NCBI GenBank assembly: GCA_024277555.1
Contig: JAJRUY010000282.1
Span: forward strand, 1-5,687
Reading direction: 5' to 3'
Source: Gammaproteobacteria bacterium
GTDB taxonomy: Bacteria > Pseudomonadota > Gammaproteobacteria > Chromatiales > Chromatiaceae
DNA: 5,687 nt
Translations under genes and position numbers: made by a program
Notes under the pieces: model-generated
What the model was told of the DNA's origin: nothing
The model's database searches: none
The model's input: the letters and a program-made list of their open reading frames with translations, nothing else
Shown: one piece after another, positions 1 through 5,392 of the stretch
Numbering within the stretch: the stretch's first letter is position 1
How the letters are laid out: the number at the start of each line of letters is the position of its first letter

Positions 1-239
1 GGCACCACGGCTCCATTCTCGGCAATATCCGGCGCCTTGATGGTGATGTCCTTGGTTGGTGTGGTGACCGGATCGCCTCCGACGCCAGCGATGGCCTCGT
101 CGATGTTTTTGGCGGTGAAGGCATTCTTGTTCCAGGCAGCCAGTACCATGCCCGGGGTGAGCAGGCCGGCGGCGGCGCCGAGGGTTCCTGCTGCCAGTGA
201 TCCCTTGAGGAATACACGGCGTTTTTGATTCAGATTCAT
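1..239 (-). CDS. soxY: SoxY, thiosulfate-oxidation carrier protein (N-terminal part, cut by window edge)
   Basis: This is the first 79 codons of SoxY, the periplasmic carrier whose C-terminal cysteine holds the sulfur substrate during Sox thiosulfate oxidation. The protein begins with a Tat signal: KRRVFLKG at residues 6-13, a hydrophobic stretch to about residue 33, and a likely cleavage after MVLA (residue 34). Tat export is usual for SoxY, which travels folded with SoxZ. The mature part reads NAFTAKNIDEAIAGVGG, then DITIKAPDIAENGAVVP, a strongly SoxY-like pattern at the start of the beta-sandwich. The carrier motif GGCGG lies outside the window. The ATG at 237-239 is preceded by GGAGAAG about six bases upstream. 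It lies 45 bases after soxK in what looks like one operon; soxZ would be expected next, beyond base 1. Identity is secure, though the downstream end cannot be checked. Confidence 0.93.
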   Translation of the reverse strand, partial: MNLNQKRRVFLKGSLAAGTLGAAAGLLTPGMVLAAWNKNAFTAKNIDEAIAGVGGDPVTTPTKDITIKAPDIAENGAVV

Positions 240-284
240 ATTGGCTTCTCCAGTTTGATGATTGGGTCTGTTAATGTCGGTTGA

Positions 285-614
285 TCAGAAGCGTGGACCA
301 GCATTCTTCTGTTCCATGGCCTGCTTGTACCCGGCCTCTGCCTGGAAGGTTGCAATCTCCAGCAGTTCCAGGGCTTTTTTGTAATCTCCGGCCTCAGCGG
401 CCTTGATGGCGCTGGGCAGATAGCGTTTCTTGGATTTCTTCCAGCGGATGTCCCGCCATTCCCCATCGACGGCGGCTGCCTTTTCGACGGCAGCCTGGGC
501 ATTTTTCAGCGCAACCTCGTACTGAGCCTGCAGGCTGGTGGGTTTTTCTGCTGTGGTGGCGTTGCAACCTGCAATCAACAGGGTCAGGCTAAATGCTGTG
601 AGTAGTTTTTTCAT
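285..614 (-). CDS. soxK: SoxK-type SoxXA-binding lipoprotein
   Basis: A 109-residue predicted lipoprotein that matches the SoxK (SoxXA-binding protein, SAXB) family. In known systems this protein joins SoxX and SoxA to form SoxXAK and raises the activity of the cytochrome complex. The N-terminus MKKLLTAFSL is followed by a lipobox LIAGC with Cys17 as the lipidated residue, so the protein is probably membrane anchored and periplasm facing. Residues 25-50 are alanine-rich and probably helical. The conserved core is GEWRDIRWKKSKK (51-63), then a helical stretch with AEAGDYKKALELLEIA (73-88) and a C-terminal FQAEAGYKQAMEQ. The ATG at 612-614 follows GGGGAGA about seven bases upstream, a site lying in the 15-base gap after the soxA stop, so the two genes are tightly linked. 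Position between soxA and soxY supports the call. Size is typical of the family. Confidence 0.87.
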   Translation of the reverse strand: MKKLLTAFSLTLLIAGCNATTAEKPTSLQAQYEVALKNAQAAVEKAAAVDGEWRDIRWKKSKKRYLPSAIKAAEAGDYKKALELLEIATFQAEAGYKQAMEQKNAGPRF

Positions 615-629
615 TGGTTCATCTCCCCG

Positions 630-1484
630 TTATTCACGGTAACCCGGTGCGTTGATTTCCAGACCATTTGACATATAGGTATGGAAGAATTCCAAATTGC
701 GGTATTGCCTGCTCTGAGCCTTGAAAGGGCGGGCGCGAACCTGGCCGTTGCAGCCGCCATAGCGACGGTGCAGGGTACCCATGCCGTCACCGTTGGCTGC
801 AGCTTTCTGCCATTTGGCGCGGAATACCGGGAAGTGCGTGGTCTGACCCAGTCCGGTGCTCAACAGCTGTCCGCGAACGCGATGGCCGGGGTACTGGACA
901 TGACAATCTGCGCAAGCCAGGTTCAGCTGGCCGCGCTTGGCATAGTAGAAATGCTTGCCTTCTTCATAAGCCTCCAGCGCCTTGGGGTCGTCGGGTATGA
1001 CAACATTGATTCTTTGACCCCGGGCTTCATAGCCGAGGAAAGCTCCCAGATGGGCGATTTTGCCCTTCTTCCAGCCAAAGGGCTTTTCGCCGTTTTCTTT
1101 CAGGCATTTGTTGATGTCGCCTTCGAGGGTAACGACCTGCTGGGTCTTGCTGTCCCAGTGAGGGTATTTTACCCGCACCTTGGAAGGATCCTTACCGAAG
1201 CAGCTGGCGAAGCTCTTGCCATTCTTGAATGGGGTTTCCCAGATCTCGCGCCCTTTGTCTACATAGTCTTCATAGGGGGGGAATTCCTCCATGGATTCCC
1301 ATTGCAGGCGCTTGTTGACATCCAGGGCGTAGGGGCCGTTGCCGAAGTCATCCAGCTGTACGCCGGGGAAGCGCTGCTCATAATAGATGCGGAATTTTTC
1401 CAGATCTTCCTCCGGGCTGGATACCGCCTGGGTTGCAGTTGCCACCAGGCCGGCGGAAAGCAACAGGGTTAGGATTTTTTTCAT
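630..1484 (-). CDS. soxA: SoxA, mono-heme c-type cytochrome subunit of SoxXA
   Basis: SoxA is the catalytic subunit of the periplasmic SoxXA complex, which oxidatively couples thiosulfate to the SoxY cysteine. The 284-residue protein has a Sec signal (MKKILTLLLS onward, probable cleavage after TQA at residue 20). The C-terminal cytochrome domain carries the heme motif CADCH at 191-195. The active-site cysteine is Cys245 in RRYGGCNGQ; in studied SoxA proteins this residue is the persulfidated heme ligand. The N-terminal domain keeps SFASCFGKDP (Cys95) and INKCLKENG (Cys127) but has no CxxCH there, so this is the single-heme type, with those two cysteines probably forming a disulfide. The ATG at 1482-1484 is preceded by AGAGGA about eight bases upstream. 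It starts 25 bases after the soxX stop. The long open frame on the opposite strand is a shadow. Confidence 0.96.
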   Translation of the reverse strand: MKKILTLLLSAGLVATATQAVSSPEEDLEKFRIYYEQRFPGVQLDDFGNGPYALDVNKRLQWESMEEFPPYEDYVDKGREIWETPFKNGKSFASCFGKDPSKVRVKYPHWDSKTQQVVTLEGDINKCLKENGEKPFGWKKGKIAHLGAFLGYEARGQRINVVIPDDPKALEAYEEGKHFYYAKRGQLNLACADCHVQYPGHRVRGQLLSTGLGQTTHFPVFRAKWQKAAANGDGMGTLHRRYGGCNGQVRARPFKAQSRQYRNLEFFHTYMSNGLEINAPGYRE

Positions 1485-1509
1485 GATTTCTGTCCTCTTG
1501 CGTCCGCTG

Positions 1510-1863
1510 TTACAGACTGTAGATGTAATCGGTTACCAGGTCGATTTCCTTTTCGGAAAGAATCCTGTGGCGACCCAGGGGCGGCATGATGCTGTGGGGA
1601 TTGATGGCTGTGGCATCCCAGATCTGGGCGCGCAGCTTGTCCTTGTCCGGAAAACGGCTTTTCATGGCGATCAGGGGCGGGCCAATGTTGCCTGGCAGGG
1701 TTCCTCCATCGATATGGTGACAGGTGAGGCAGTTGCCTTTCGAGCGGTCAAAAGCGATTTTCTTGCCGGCTTCCAAATCGGCTGCGCTGACCTGGGTGGA
1801 TAACACCAGCCCGATGCACAGCGCCAGGGCAGTGGGGCCAAGCCTTTTGGTAAGTTTTGTCAT
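1510..1863 (-). CDS. soxX: SoxX, c-type cytochrome subunit of SoxXA
   Basis: SoxX is the small mono-heme cytochrome that takes electrons from SoxA in the SoxXA thiosulfate-oxidising complex and passes them to downstream carriers. The 117-residue protein has a Sec signal (MTKLTKRLGP followed by a hydrophobic core, cleavage likely after VSA at residue 27). The single heme motif CLTCH is at residues 45-49. GNIGPPL (59-65) and IMPPLG (92-97) follow; Met93 is the expected second heme-iron ligand. The C-terminus EKEIDLVTDYIYSL is the usual cytochrome c closing helix. The ATG at 1861-1863 is chosen because GGAGG lies five bases before it and the signal peptide begins there. An in-frame ATG at 1941 would add 26 residues ahead of the signal sequence, derived partly from a REP-like repeat flank, and is unlikely. 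It is the first gene of the sox run. Confidence 0.95.
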   Translation of the reverse strand: MTKLTKRLGPTALALCIGLVLSTQVSAADLEAGKKIAFDRSKGNCLTCHHIDGGTLPGNIGPPLIAMKSRFPDKDKLRAQIWDATAINPHSIMPPLGRHRILSEKEIDLVTDYIYSL

Positions 1864-1935
1864 TACATCCTCCAAGAGTAAATTTGGGCCAAGGTCACAG
1901 TGTGCTCTATTGGGAACCTCGAATAATTCGTTTTT

Positions 1936-2006
1936 CGTCACCCCGGTGAAAGCCGGGGTCCAGATAAATCAGCAAGTTATGGATTCCGGCTTCCGCCGGA
2001 ATGACG
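1936..2006. repeat. Two-armed REP-like palindromic element
   Basis: A 71-base element made of two arms facing each other. The left arm (1936-1963) starts CGTCACCCCGG and ends GGGGTCCAG. The right arm (1980-2006) starts TGGATTCCGG and ends CCGGAATGACG. Read in reverse complement the right arm matches the left over most of its length. Each arm also forms its own hairpin: CCCCGG/CCGGGG (1941-1958) and TTCCGG/CCGGAA (1984-2001), both six-base perfect stems with six-base loops. This matches the widespread class of dispersed proteobacterial repeats with a GTCATTCC...GGAATCCA layout. It lies 73 bases upstream of the soxX start, so it would be in the mRNA leader if transcription begins further upstream. 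A related arm recurs at 5130-5157. Confidence 0.85.
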
Positions 2007-2129
2007 ATTTTTCGAGGAGCCATATTGTTTGTTTGCCTGGCTTCAGGCGGAAGTGAGTGAGCCTCCTGTGGGTTGGACACCAGTACTTCCGGTGCTAATA
2101 GAGCGGAAATACTTGATGTCTGCCGGAGC

Positions 2130-2199
2130 ATCATATCTTCTTCAATGGATATTTGCACCAGCGTGGAGAAAGTATGCAAAGCCTTGGGAGTTAAGGGAA
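2130..2199 (-). promoter_or_regulatory. Possible sox promoter elements (weak)
   Basis: Two weak candidates for a minus-strand promoter serving soxXAKY. One pairs TTCCCT (2194-2199) with CATACT (2171-2176) across a 17-base spacer. The other is TATGAT (2130-2135), one mismatch from the consensus -10, without a good -35. A poor -35 fits an activator-dependent promoter, and the half-site cluster at 2219-2250 would lie just upstream of either. No sigma-54 type GG/GC element was seen. If transcription starts here the soxX mRNA would have a leader of roughly 260-310 bases that includes the REP-like element. This is pattern matching by eye only. Confidence 0.2.
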
Positions 2200-2218
2200 T
2201 TGGCAGATACGGGAAAAT

Positions 2219-2250
2219 TACTTGGGGTTTTCCCTAGTATGACCCCAAGT
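2219..2250 (-). terminator. Nested inverted repeats after the response regulator: terminator and/or operator
   Basis: On the minus strand, 30 bases past the regulator stop, two overlapping hairpins are possible. The inner one pairs TACTAGGG (2239-2232) with CCCAAGTA (2226-2219) with one mismatch and a five-base loop, followed by ATTTT. The outer one is a perfect eight-base stem ACTTGGGG (2250-2243) with CCCCAAGT (2227-2220) and a 15-base loop. The position and short T run suit a weak Rho-independent terminator for the two-component operon. The same bases can be read as three copies of one half-site (ACTTGGGG, ACTAGGGA and an inverted ACTTGGGG), which is what a LuxR-type dimer operator looks like. 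The sequence does not decide between the two roles. Confidence 0.4.
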
Positions 2251-2279
2251 TTGTGTGAGCTGATGCACAGGAACAAGTT

Positions 2280-2915
2280 TTATCCAGAGCCAGAGTTTTT
2301 ACTGCTGTCTTCCAGAGACAACACCATGCGCATCAAATCAGAAAGGCTTTGTGCCTGCATCTTTTCCATCACCTTGGCGCGATGGGCTTCCACGGTGGAC
2401 TGGCTCACCGATAGTTCCAGGGCAATATTCTTGTTGCGCTTGCCGGTCACCACCATTTTCATTACCTGCTGCTCTCTGGGGGTGAGCGAGGCCAGCCGGG
2501 ATTGCACTTCCGCCAGTTTGCTGGCTCGTCCGCGCTGTCTTGCATCGAGATCCAGGGCGCGATGAACGCTGTCCAGCAAGGCCTGGTCATTGAATGGCTT
2601 TTCGATGAAATCTACTGCGCCTGCCTGTACCGCCCGTACTGCCATGGGAACATCTCCGTGGCCGGTAATGATGATTACAGGAGGATGCATGGCTTCGGCG
2701 GCGAGGCGCGCCTGCAGCTCCAGGCCGCTCATGCCGGGCATGCGCACGTCCAGTATCAGACAGCCTGGTGCTTCCGGGTCAAACTGCTCCAGGTAGACAT
2801 CCGCAGAGGGGTAAGTCTGAACCTTCAGGCCCACAGACTCCATCAGCAAGGCCAGTGCCTGGCGAACCTGGGTATCGTCATCGACAATGAAAATGGTGCT
2901 GGTGTTAGTGTTCAT
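2280..2915 (-). CDS. FixJ/TtrR-family response regulator (receiver plus LuxR-type HTH)
   Basis: A 211-residue transcription factor, the likely partner of the sensor kinase encoded just before it. The receiver domain spans about residues 6-125. Its acidic pocket is VDDD (11-14), the phospho-acceptor is Asp56 in LILDVRMPGMSG, and the conserved switch residues are Thr84 (IIITGHG) and Lys106 (EKPF). The GHGDVPMAVRAVQAGAVDF stretch is characteristic of FixJ-type receivers. The DNA-binding domain is a LuxR-type helix-turn-helix at about 143-197, containing LTPREQQVM and NIALELSVSQSTVEAHR. There is no AAA+ domain, so it should activate sigma-70 type promoters. Its ATG (2913-2915) lies inside the last codons of the kinase gene, an 11-base overlap that suggests translational coupling. 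TtrR of tetrathionate respiration has the same layout. The target is inferred, not shown: the sox genes immediately downstream are the obvious candidate. Confidence 0.92.
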   Translation of the reverse strand: MNTNTSTIFIVDDDTQVRQALALLMESVGLKVQTYPSADVYLEQFDPEAPGCLILDVRMPGMSGLELQARLAAEAMHPPVIIITGHGDVPMAVRAVQAGAVDFIEKPFNDQALLDSVHRALDLDARQRGRASKLAEVQSRLASLTPREQQVMKMVVTGKRNKNIALELSVSQSTVEAHRAKVMEKMQAQSLSDLMRMVLSLEDSSKNSGSG

Positions 2916-5052
2916 TTGCAGCCTTGATTACCGGCAGGGTAAAGCGGAAAATTGCTCCCTGATGTTTCTTTGCATCATAATAAAGGTTGCCGTTGTGGGC
3001 ATTGATGATCGCCATGCTGATGGACAGCCCCAGCCCCATGCCGCGGGGTTTGCTGGTGACAAAGGGGTCGAACAGCTTGTCGAGCAGCTCCTTGTCTGCT
3101 CCTGGCCCACTATCTTCGACGGAAGTGATCACGGCATTGCCGCCTGCACAGCAGGTTCTCAGGGTCAGGATGCGCTGGTTCCGGTCAATTTCCGCCATGG
3201 CCTCGATGGCATTGCGGATCAGATTCAGGATCACTTGGTCGATCTGGATATGCTGGGCGCGAACCGGGTGAATGTTCGGGTCGAAGTCTCGCACCACGCG
3301 GATCCCCGCCTTACGGATTTCCGGCTCCAGCAATAGCAGCACTTCCTCGATCAGCTGGTTGATCTGCACTTGGGTGTGGCGGGGTTCTTCCTTGCGCACG
3401 AACTGGCGCAGCTGCGCGATGATGCCGCCGGCGCGGCGCGCCTGGGTGCTGATGGTTTCCAGTACGTCCAGCACCCGGTCGGTGGGTGGAGTGCCTGATT
3501 CCAGCAAGCGTATACAGGCATCGGCGCTGGTGGCAATGGCGGTGAGAGGCTGATTCAGTTCATGCGCCATGCCGGATGCCATTTCCCCCATGGTGCTCAG
3601 GCGTGCCACGTGGGCCAGTTCCATTTGGTACTGGTGGTCGGCCTCTGCCGCCTGTTTTCTGGCGCTGATGTCGCGAAACACCACCACCGAACCGACTACG
3701 TTGCCTTGTTCATTGCGAATCGGCGTGCTGCTGTACTCTACGGGGATGCAGCAGCCGTCTTTTTTCCAGAACAGGTCTTCCGCCACATAGCGGGGCTTGC
3801 CCTCGCGGAAGGTCAGATAAACCGGACATTCGCTACCTGGGTTGGGGCTGCCATCCGCTTTGGTGTGATGCAATATCTGGTGTTGGTTGACGCCGATCAG
3901 GTCTTTTGCCCGCCAGCCGGTGATTTCCGTTACCGCCTTGTTGATGAAGGTGGCGTTTCCCTGTAGATCTACGCCATAGATGCCGTCGGCTACGGAATCC
4001 AGTATCAGGTTGTGCTGGCGTTCGAGCATGCTCTTGGATTTTTTCAGGGCGCGGTTCAGGCGCACCACCCAGCTGGTCATAATCATCATGAACATCAGAA
4101 ACAGCAGGGCGACGAGCAGCCAGTACCAGTATTTTTCGATGGCGTCGGCAAGGGTAAAGCGCTCCGGGCGGTCGTAGGGCGGAAGGTGCAGGTCGCGCAA
4201 CAGCTCATGCACGGGCTGGTATTCCAGGGGGGTGGTCCAGCCGGCGTATTCCCCCCATTGCGCCGCAGGTTCCAGGGGAGACATTTGCAGCAAAGCGATG
4301 GCTACCCGCCGGGCAAGCGGCGCCGGGGTGTGCTGGAGCTTGCTGAAAGGCCATTCCGGATAGAGCTGGGTGCTGTGGGAAAACAGGCGCATATGATCCT
4401 GCTTTTGCCCAAGAACGGTAAATTTTTTGGCCGCTGTCCTGTCGTCTTCAATCATGGTTTCCAGAATGCCGGTACGCACCATCCCCACGTCAGCCGCGCC
4501 GCTACGCACCGCCTGCACCACAGCGTCATGGGTGCCACCAAAACTCAGGCTGGCCGTATCCCGGTAGGGATCGATGCCGATTTTCTCAAGCTCTTTCCAG
4601 GCCATCTGGAATCCTCCCAGGGAGGTTTTATCCACCGCTATCAGGGTCTTTCCTCGCAGATCATCCAGGCTGTTGATGTCATCACGATCTGCCCGGGTGA
4701 AGATCACGCCACCGAAGAGATTGGAAGCCTCGTTGTTGATCAGGTTGTTCAGGGTAGCGATGCGGGATATGCGGTAGCGTACCTCCATATTGACATAGAT
4801 GCCGGGGTTCGCCAGCAGGAAATCCACACTGCCGGATTTTACTGCGGGTTCAATTTCCCGGAAATCCAGGGGTACGATGAGGAAGCGGTATTCCGGGATC
4901 ACCCGTGTCAGATAATCCGCTGTGGGTGACCAGTTACGCAAGGTGGCTTCGTCACCGCGGTGGCTGAGTACGCCAATCCGGATCTGCGGCGCTTCGGCCA
5001 GGATCGTGACAGGCGCGAGCAAGACCAGCAGCAGCCATACAGTGCCTGCCAT
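2905..5052 (-). CDS. TtrS-like sensor histidine kinase (PhnD-type periplasmic sensor, PAS, kinase)
   Basis: A 715-residue membrane sensor kinase. A signal-like hydrophobic N-terminus (VWLLLVLLAPVTILA) precedes a PhnD/TtrS-type periplasmic binding domain (about 23-295), with IRIGVLSHRG, the WSPTADYLT stretch and DFLLANPGIYV. One membrane span lies at about 309-331. A PAS domain follows (about 344-463), with Cys407 and Cys434-Cys435. The kinase core has the H-box MAHELNQPLTAI with phospho-acceptor His497, the N-box around Asn614 (NLIRNAIEAM), DSGPG at 647-651, and LFDPFVTSKPRGMGLGLS. The HELNQPL form is typical of FixL/DctB-like kinases. TtrS has the PhnD sensor but the PAS is an addition. The start at 5050-5052 is chosen because it opens the hydrophobic segment; its ribosome site is poor and the segment lacks leading basic residues, so the start is the least certain point. 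The frame stays open far upstream only across repeats and antisense to thiO. Confidence 0.9.
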   Translation of the reverse strand: MAGTVWLLLVLLAPVTILAEAPQIRIGVLSHRGDEATLRNWSPTADYLTRVIPEYRFLIVPLDFREIEPAVKSGSVDFLLANPGIYVNMEVRYRISRIATLNNLINNEASNLFGGVIFTRADRDDINSLDDLRGKTLIAVDKTSLGGFQMAWKELEKIGIDPYRDTASLSFGGTHDAVVQAVRSGAADVGMVRTGILETMIEDDRTAAKKFTVLGQKQDHMRLFSHSTQLYPEWPFSKLQHTPAPLARRVAIALLQMSPLEPAAQWGEYAGWTTPLEYQPVHELLRDLHLPPYDRPERFTLADAIEKYWYWLLVALLFLMFMMIMTSWVVRLNRALKKSKSMLERQHNLILDSVADGIYGVDLQGNATFINKAVTEITGWRAKDLIGVNQHQILHHTKADGSPNPGSECPVYLTFREGKPRYVAEDLFWKKDGCCIPVEYSSTPIRNEQGNVVGSVVVFRDISARKQAAEADHQYQMELAHVARLSTMGEMASGMAHELNQPLTAIATSADACIRLLESGTPPTDRVLDVLETISTQARRAGGIIAQLRQFVRKEEPRHTQVQINQLIEEVLLLLEPEIRKAGIRVVRDFDPNIHPVRAQHIQIDQVILNLIRNAIEAMAEIDRNQRILTLRTCCAGGNAVITSVEDSGPGADKELLDKLFDPFVTSKPRGMGLGLSISMAIINAHNGNLYYDAKKHQGAIFRFTLPVIKAANEH

Positions 5053-5129
5053 TGCTTTGCCGTATTCAGGAAACCACCGGAATGATGGTATTCCCGGAGC
5101 CGAATGGCGCTCGCTTGAGTAAAAACCAC

Positions 5130-5353
5130 CGTCATCCCGGCGGAGGCCGGGATCCAGCAATTCCGGCAAACAGTATTGCTTGTGGATTCTGGCCTCGACT
5201 CTGGCTTCCTGCTTCGTTCTCGACAACTGCTCCTGCGTTGTTCTCGACAACTGCTCCTGCGTTGTTCTACCTTCGCCCATCCATGGTCTCGTACCTTCGC
5301 TCATCCTTGGGCTCGTACCTCCTCCATCCATGGAGTTGTGCGCCAGAATGACG
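5130..5353. repeat. REP-like element with one arm split by inserted sequence
   Basis: The intact left arm (5130-5157) begins CGTCATCCCGG and ends CCGGGATCCAG, with a seven-base hairpin ATCCCGG/CCGGGAT. It is closely similar to the element at 1936-2006. The facing arm seems broken in two: TGGATTCTGGC at 5183-5193 and CGCCAGAATGACG at 5341-5353. Joined, these give the right arm of the 1936-2006 element with two changes, and the changes are complementary (ATTCTGG pairs with CCAGAAT), which supports their having once been one hairpin. The 147 bases between them are mostly the 24-base tandem array. Confidence 0.6.
5216..5335. repeat. 24-bp tandem repeat array, two unit types in one phase
   Basis: Five consecutive 24-base units. 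The first two (5216-5239 and 5240-5263) are identical, starting GTTCTCGACAACTG and ending CTGCGTT. The next three (5264-5287, 5288-5311, 5312-5335) belong to a second, more diverged type that shares CGTACCT or CTACCT near its start and CATCCATGG or CATCCTTGG near its end. The stretch just before (5194-5215) is a degenerate version of the first type. No unit is separated by spacers, so this is not a CRISPR array. On the minus strand the array would read as an eight-residue repeat (RTTQEQLS twice), but there is no sign that it is translated. Confidence 0.8.
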
Positions 5354-5392
5354 AATTCCGCAAAAGCAAGCGCCATTCTTTCCAGCGCCTTC

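Larger units (their letters stand above)
2007..2279. other. Intergenic region upstream of sox genes, no confident gene
   Basis: This stretch separates the response-regulator stop from the REP-like element and looks less GC-rich than the genes around it. I see no confident gene. A minus-strand frame opening at 2179 runs into the REP element and translates its palindromes, so it is probably spurious. A plus-strand frame from a TTG at 2029 stays open through the whole stretch and on into the antisense of the response regulator. It has GAGGAG at 2014-2019 nine bases ahead, but no family I recognise and no natural end. The useful content is probably regulatory: the half-site cluster at 2219-2250 and possible promoter elements between 2130 and 2199. 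Confidence 0.5.
5053..5392. other. Non-coding gap between thiO and the sensor kinase gene
   Basis: This 340-base gap holds no convincing gene. Its centre (5130-5353) is a REP-like element with a 24-base tandem array inside one arm. The 77 bases next to the kinase start should contain the promoter of the two-component operon, but I find no clear -35/-10 pair. The nine-base word AAACCACCG occurs at both 5071-5079 and 5123-5131, 52 bases apart, which may be chance. No clear hairpin with a T run follows the thiO stop. The minus-strand frame through the gap is open because the tandem unit length is divisible by three. Confidence 0.6.

Noticed and set aside
681..1472. Long plus-strand open frame (263 codons) opposite soxA
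   Set aside because: It is antisense to a clear cytochrome gene with heme motif, signal peptide and ribosome site. Its composition is what high-GC antisense frames produce.
1864..1941. Longer soxX start at the ATG at 1941
   Set aside because: It would place 26 non-conserved residues before the signal peptide, while the ATG at 1863 has GGAGG at ideal distance.
1907..2179. Minus-strand 90-codon open frame upstream of soxX
   Set aside because: Its second half translates both arms of the REP-like element and it overlaps the soxX upstream region. This kind of frame is a common annotation artefact of such repeats.
2007..2279. Sigma-54 promoter for the sox operon
   Set aside because: No TGGCAC-N5-TTGC-like element with correct GG/GC spacing was found on the minus strand, and the neighbouring regulator lacks the AAA+ domain such promoters need.
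4012..4929. Plus-strand open frame of 305 codons opposite the sensor kinase
   Set aside because: It lies fully opposite the conserved sensor, membrane and early PAS regions of the kinase, shows no recognisable domain and has no ribosome site that would set it apart.
4908..5135. Minus-strand frame starting MTVVFTQASAIRLREY as the true N-terminus of the kinase through a frameshift
   Set aside because: Its residues after about 5050 are an out-of-frame reading of the clear export segment and PhnD-like domain, and the upstream residues do not look like a signal peptide.
5216..5335. Possible CRISPR array
   Set aside because: The 24-base units are directly adjacent with no unique spacers and no cas genes nearby.
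5340..5392. Rho-independent terminator after thiO
   Set aside because: The GGCGC words here are direct rather than well-paired inverted repeats and no T run follows a stable stem.
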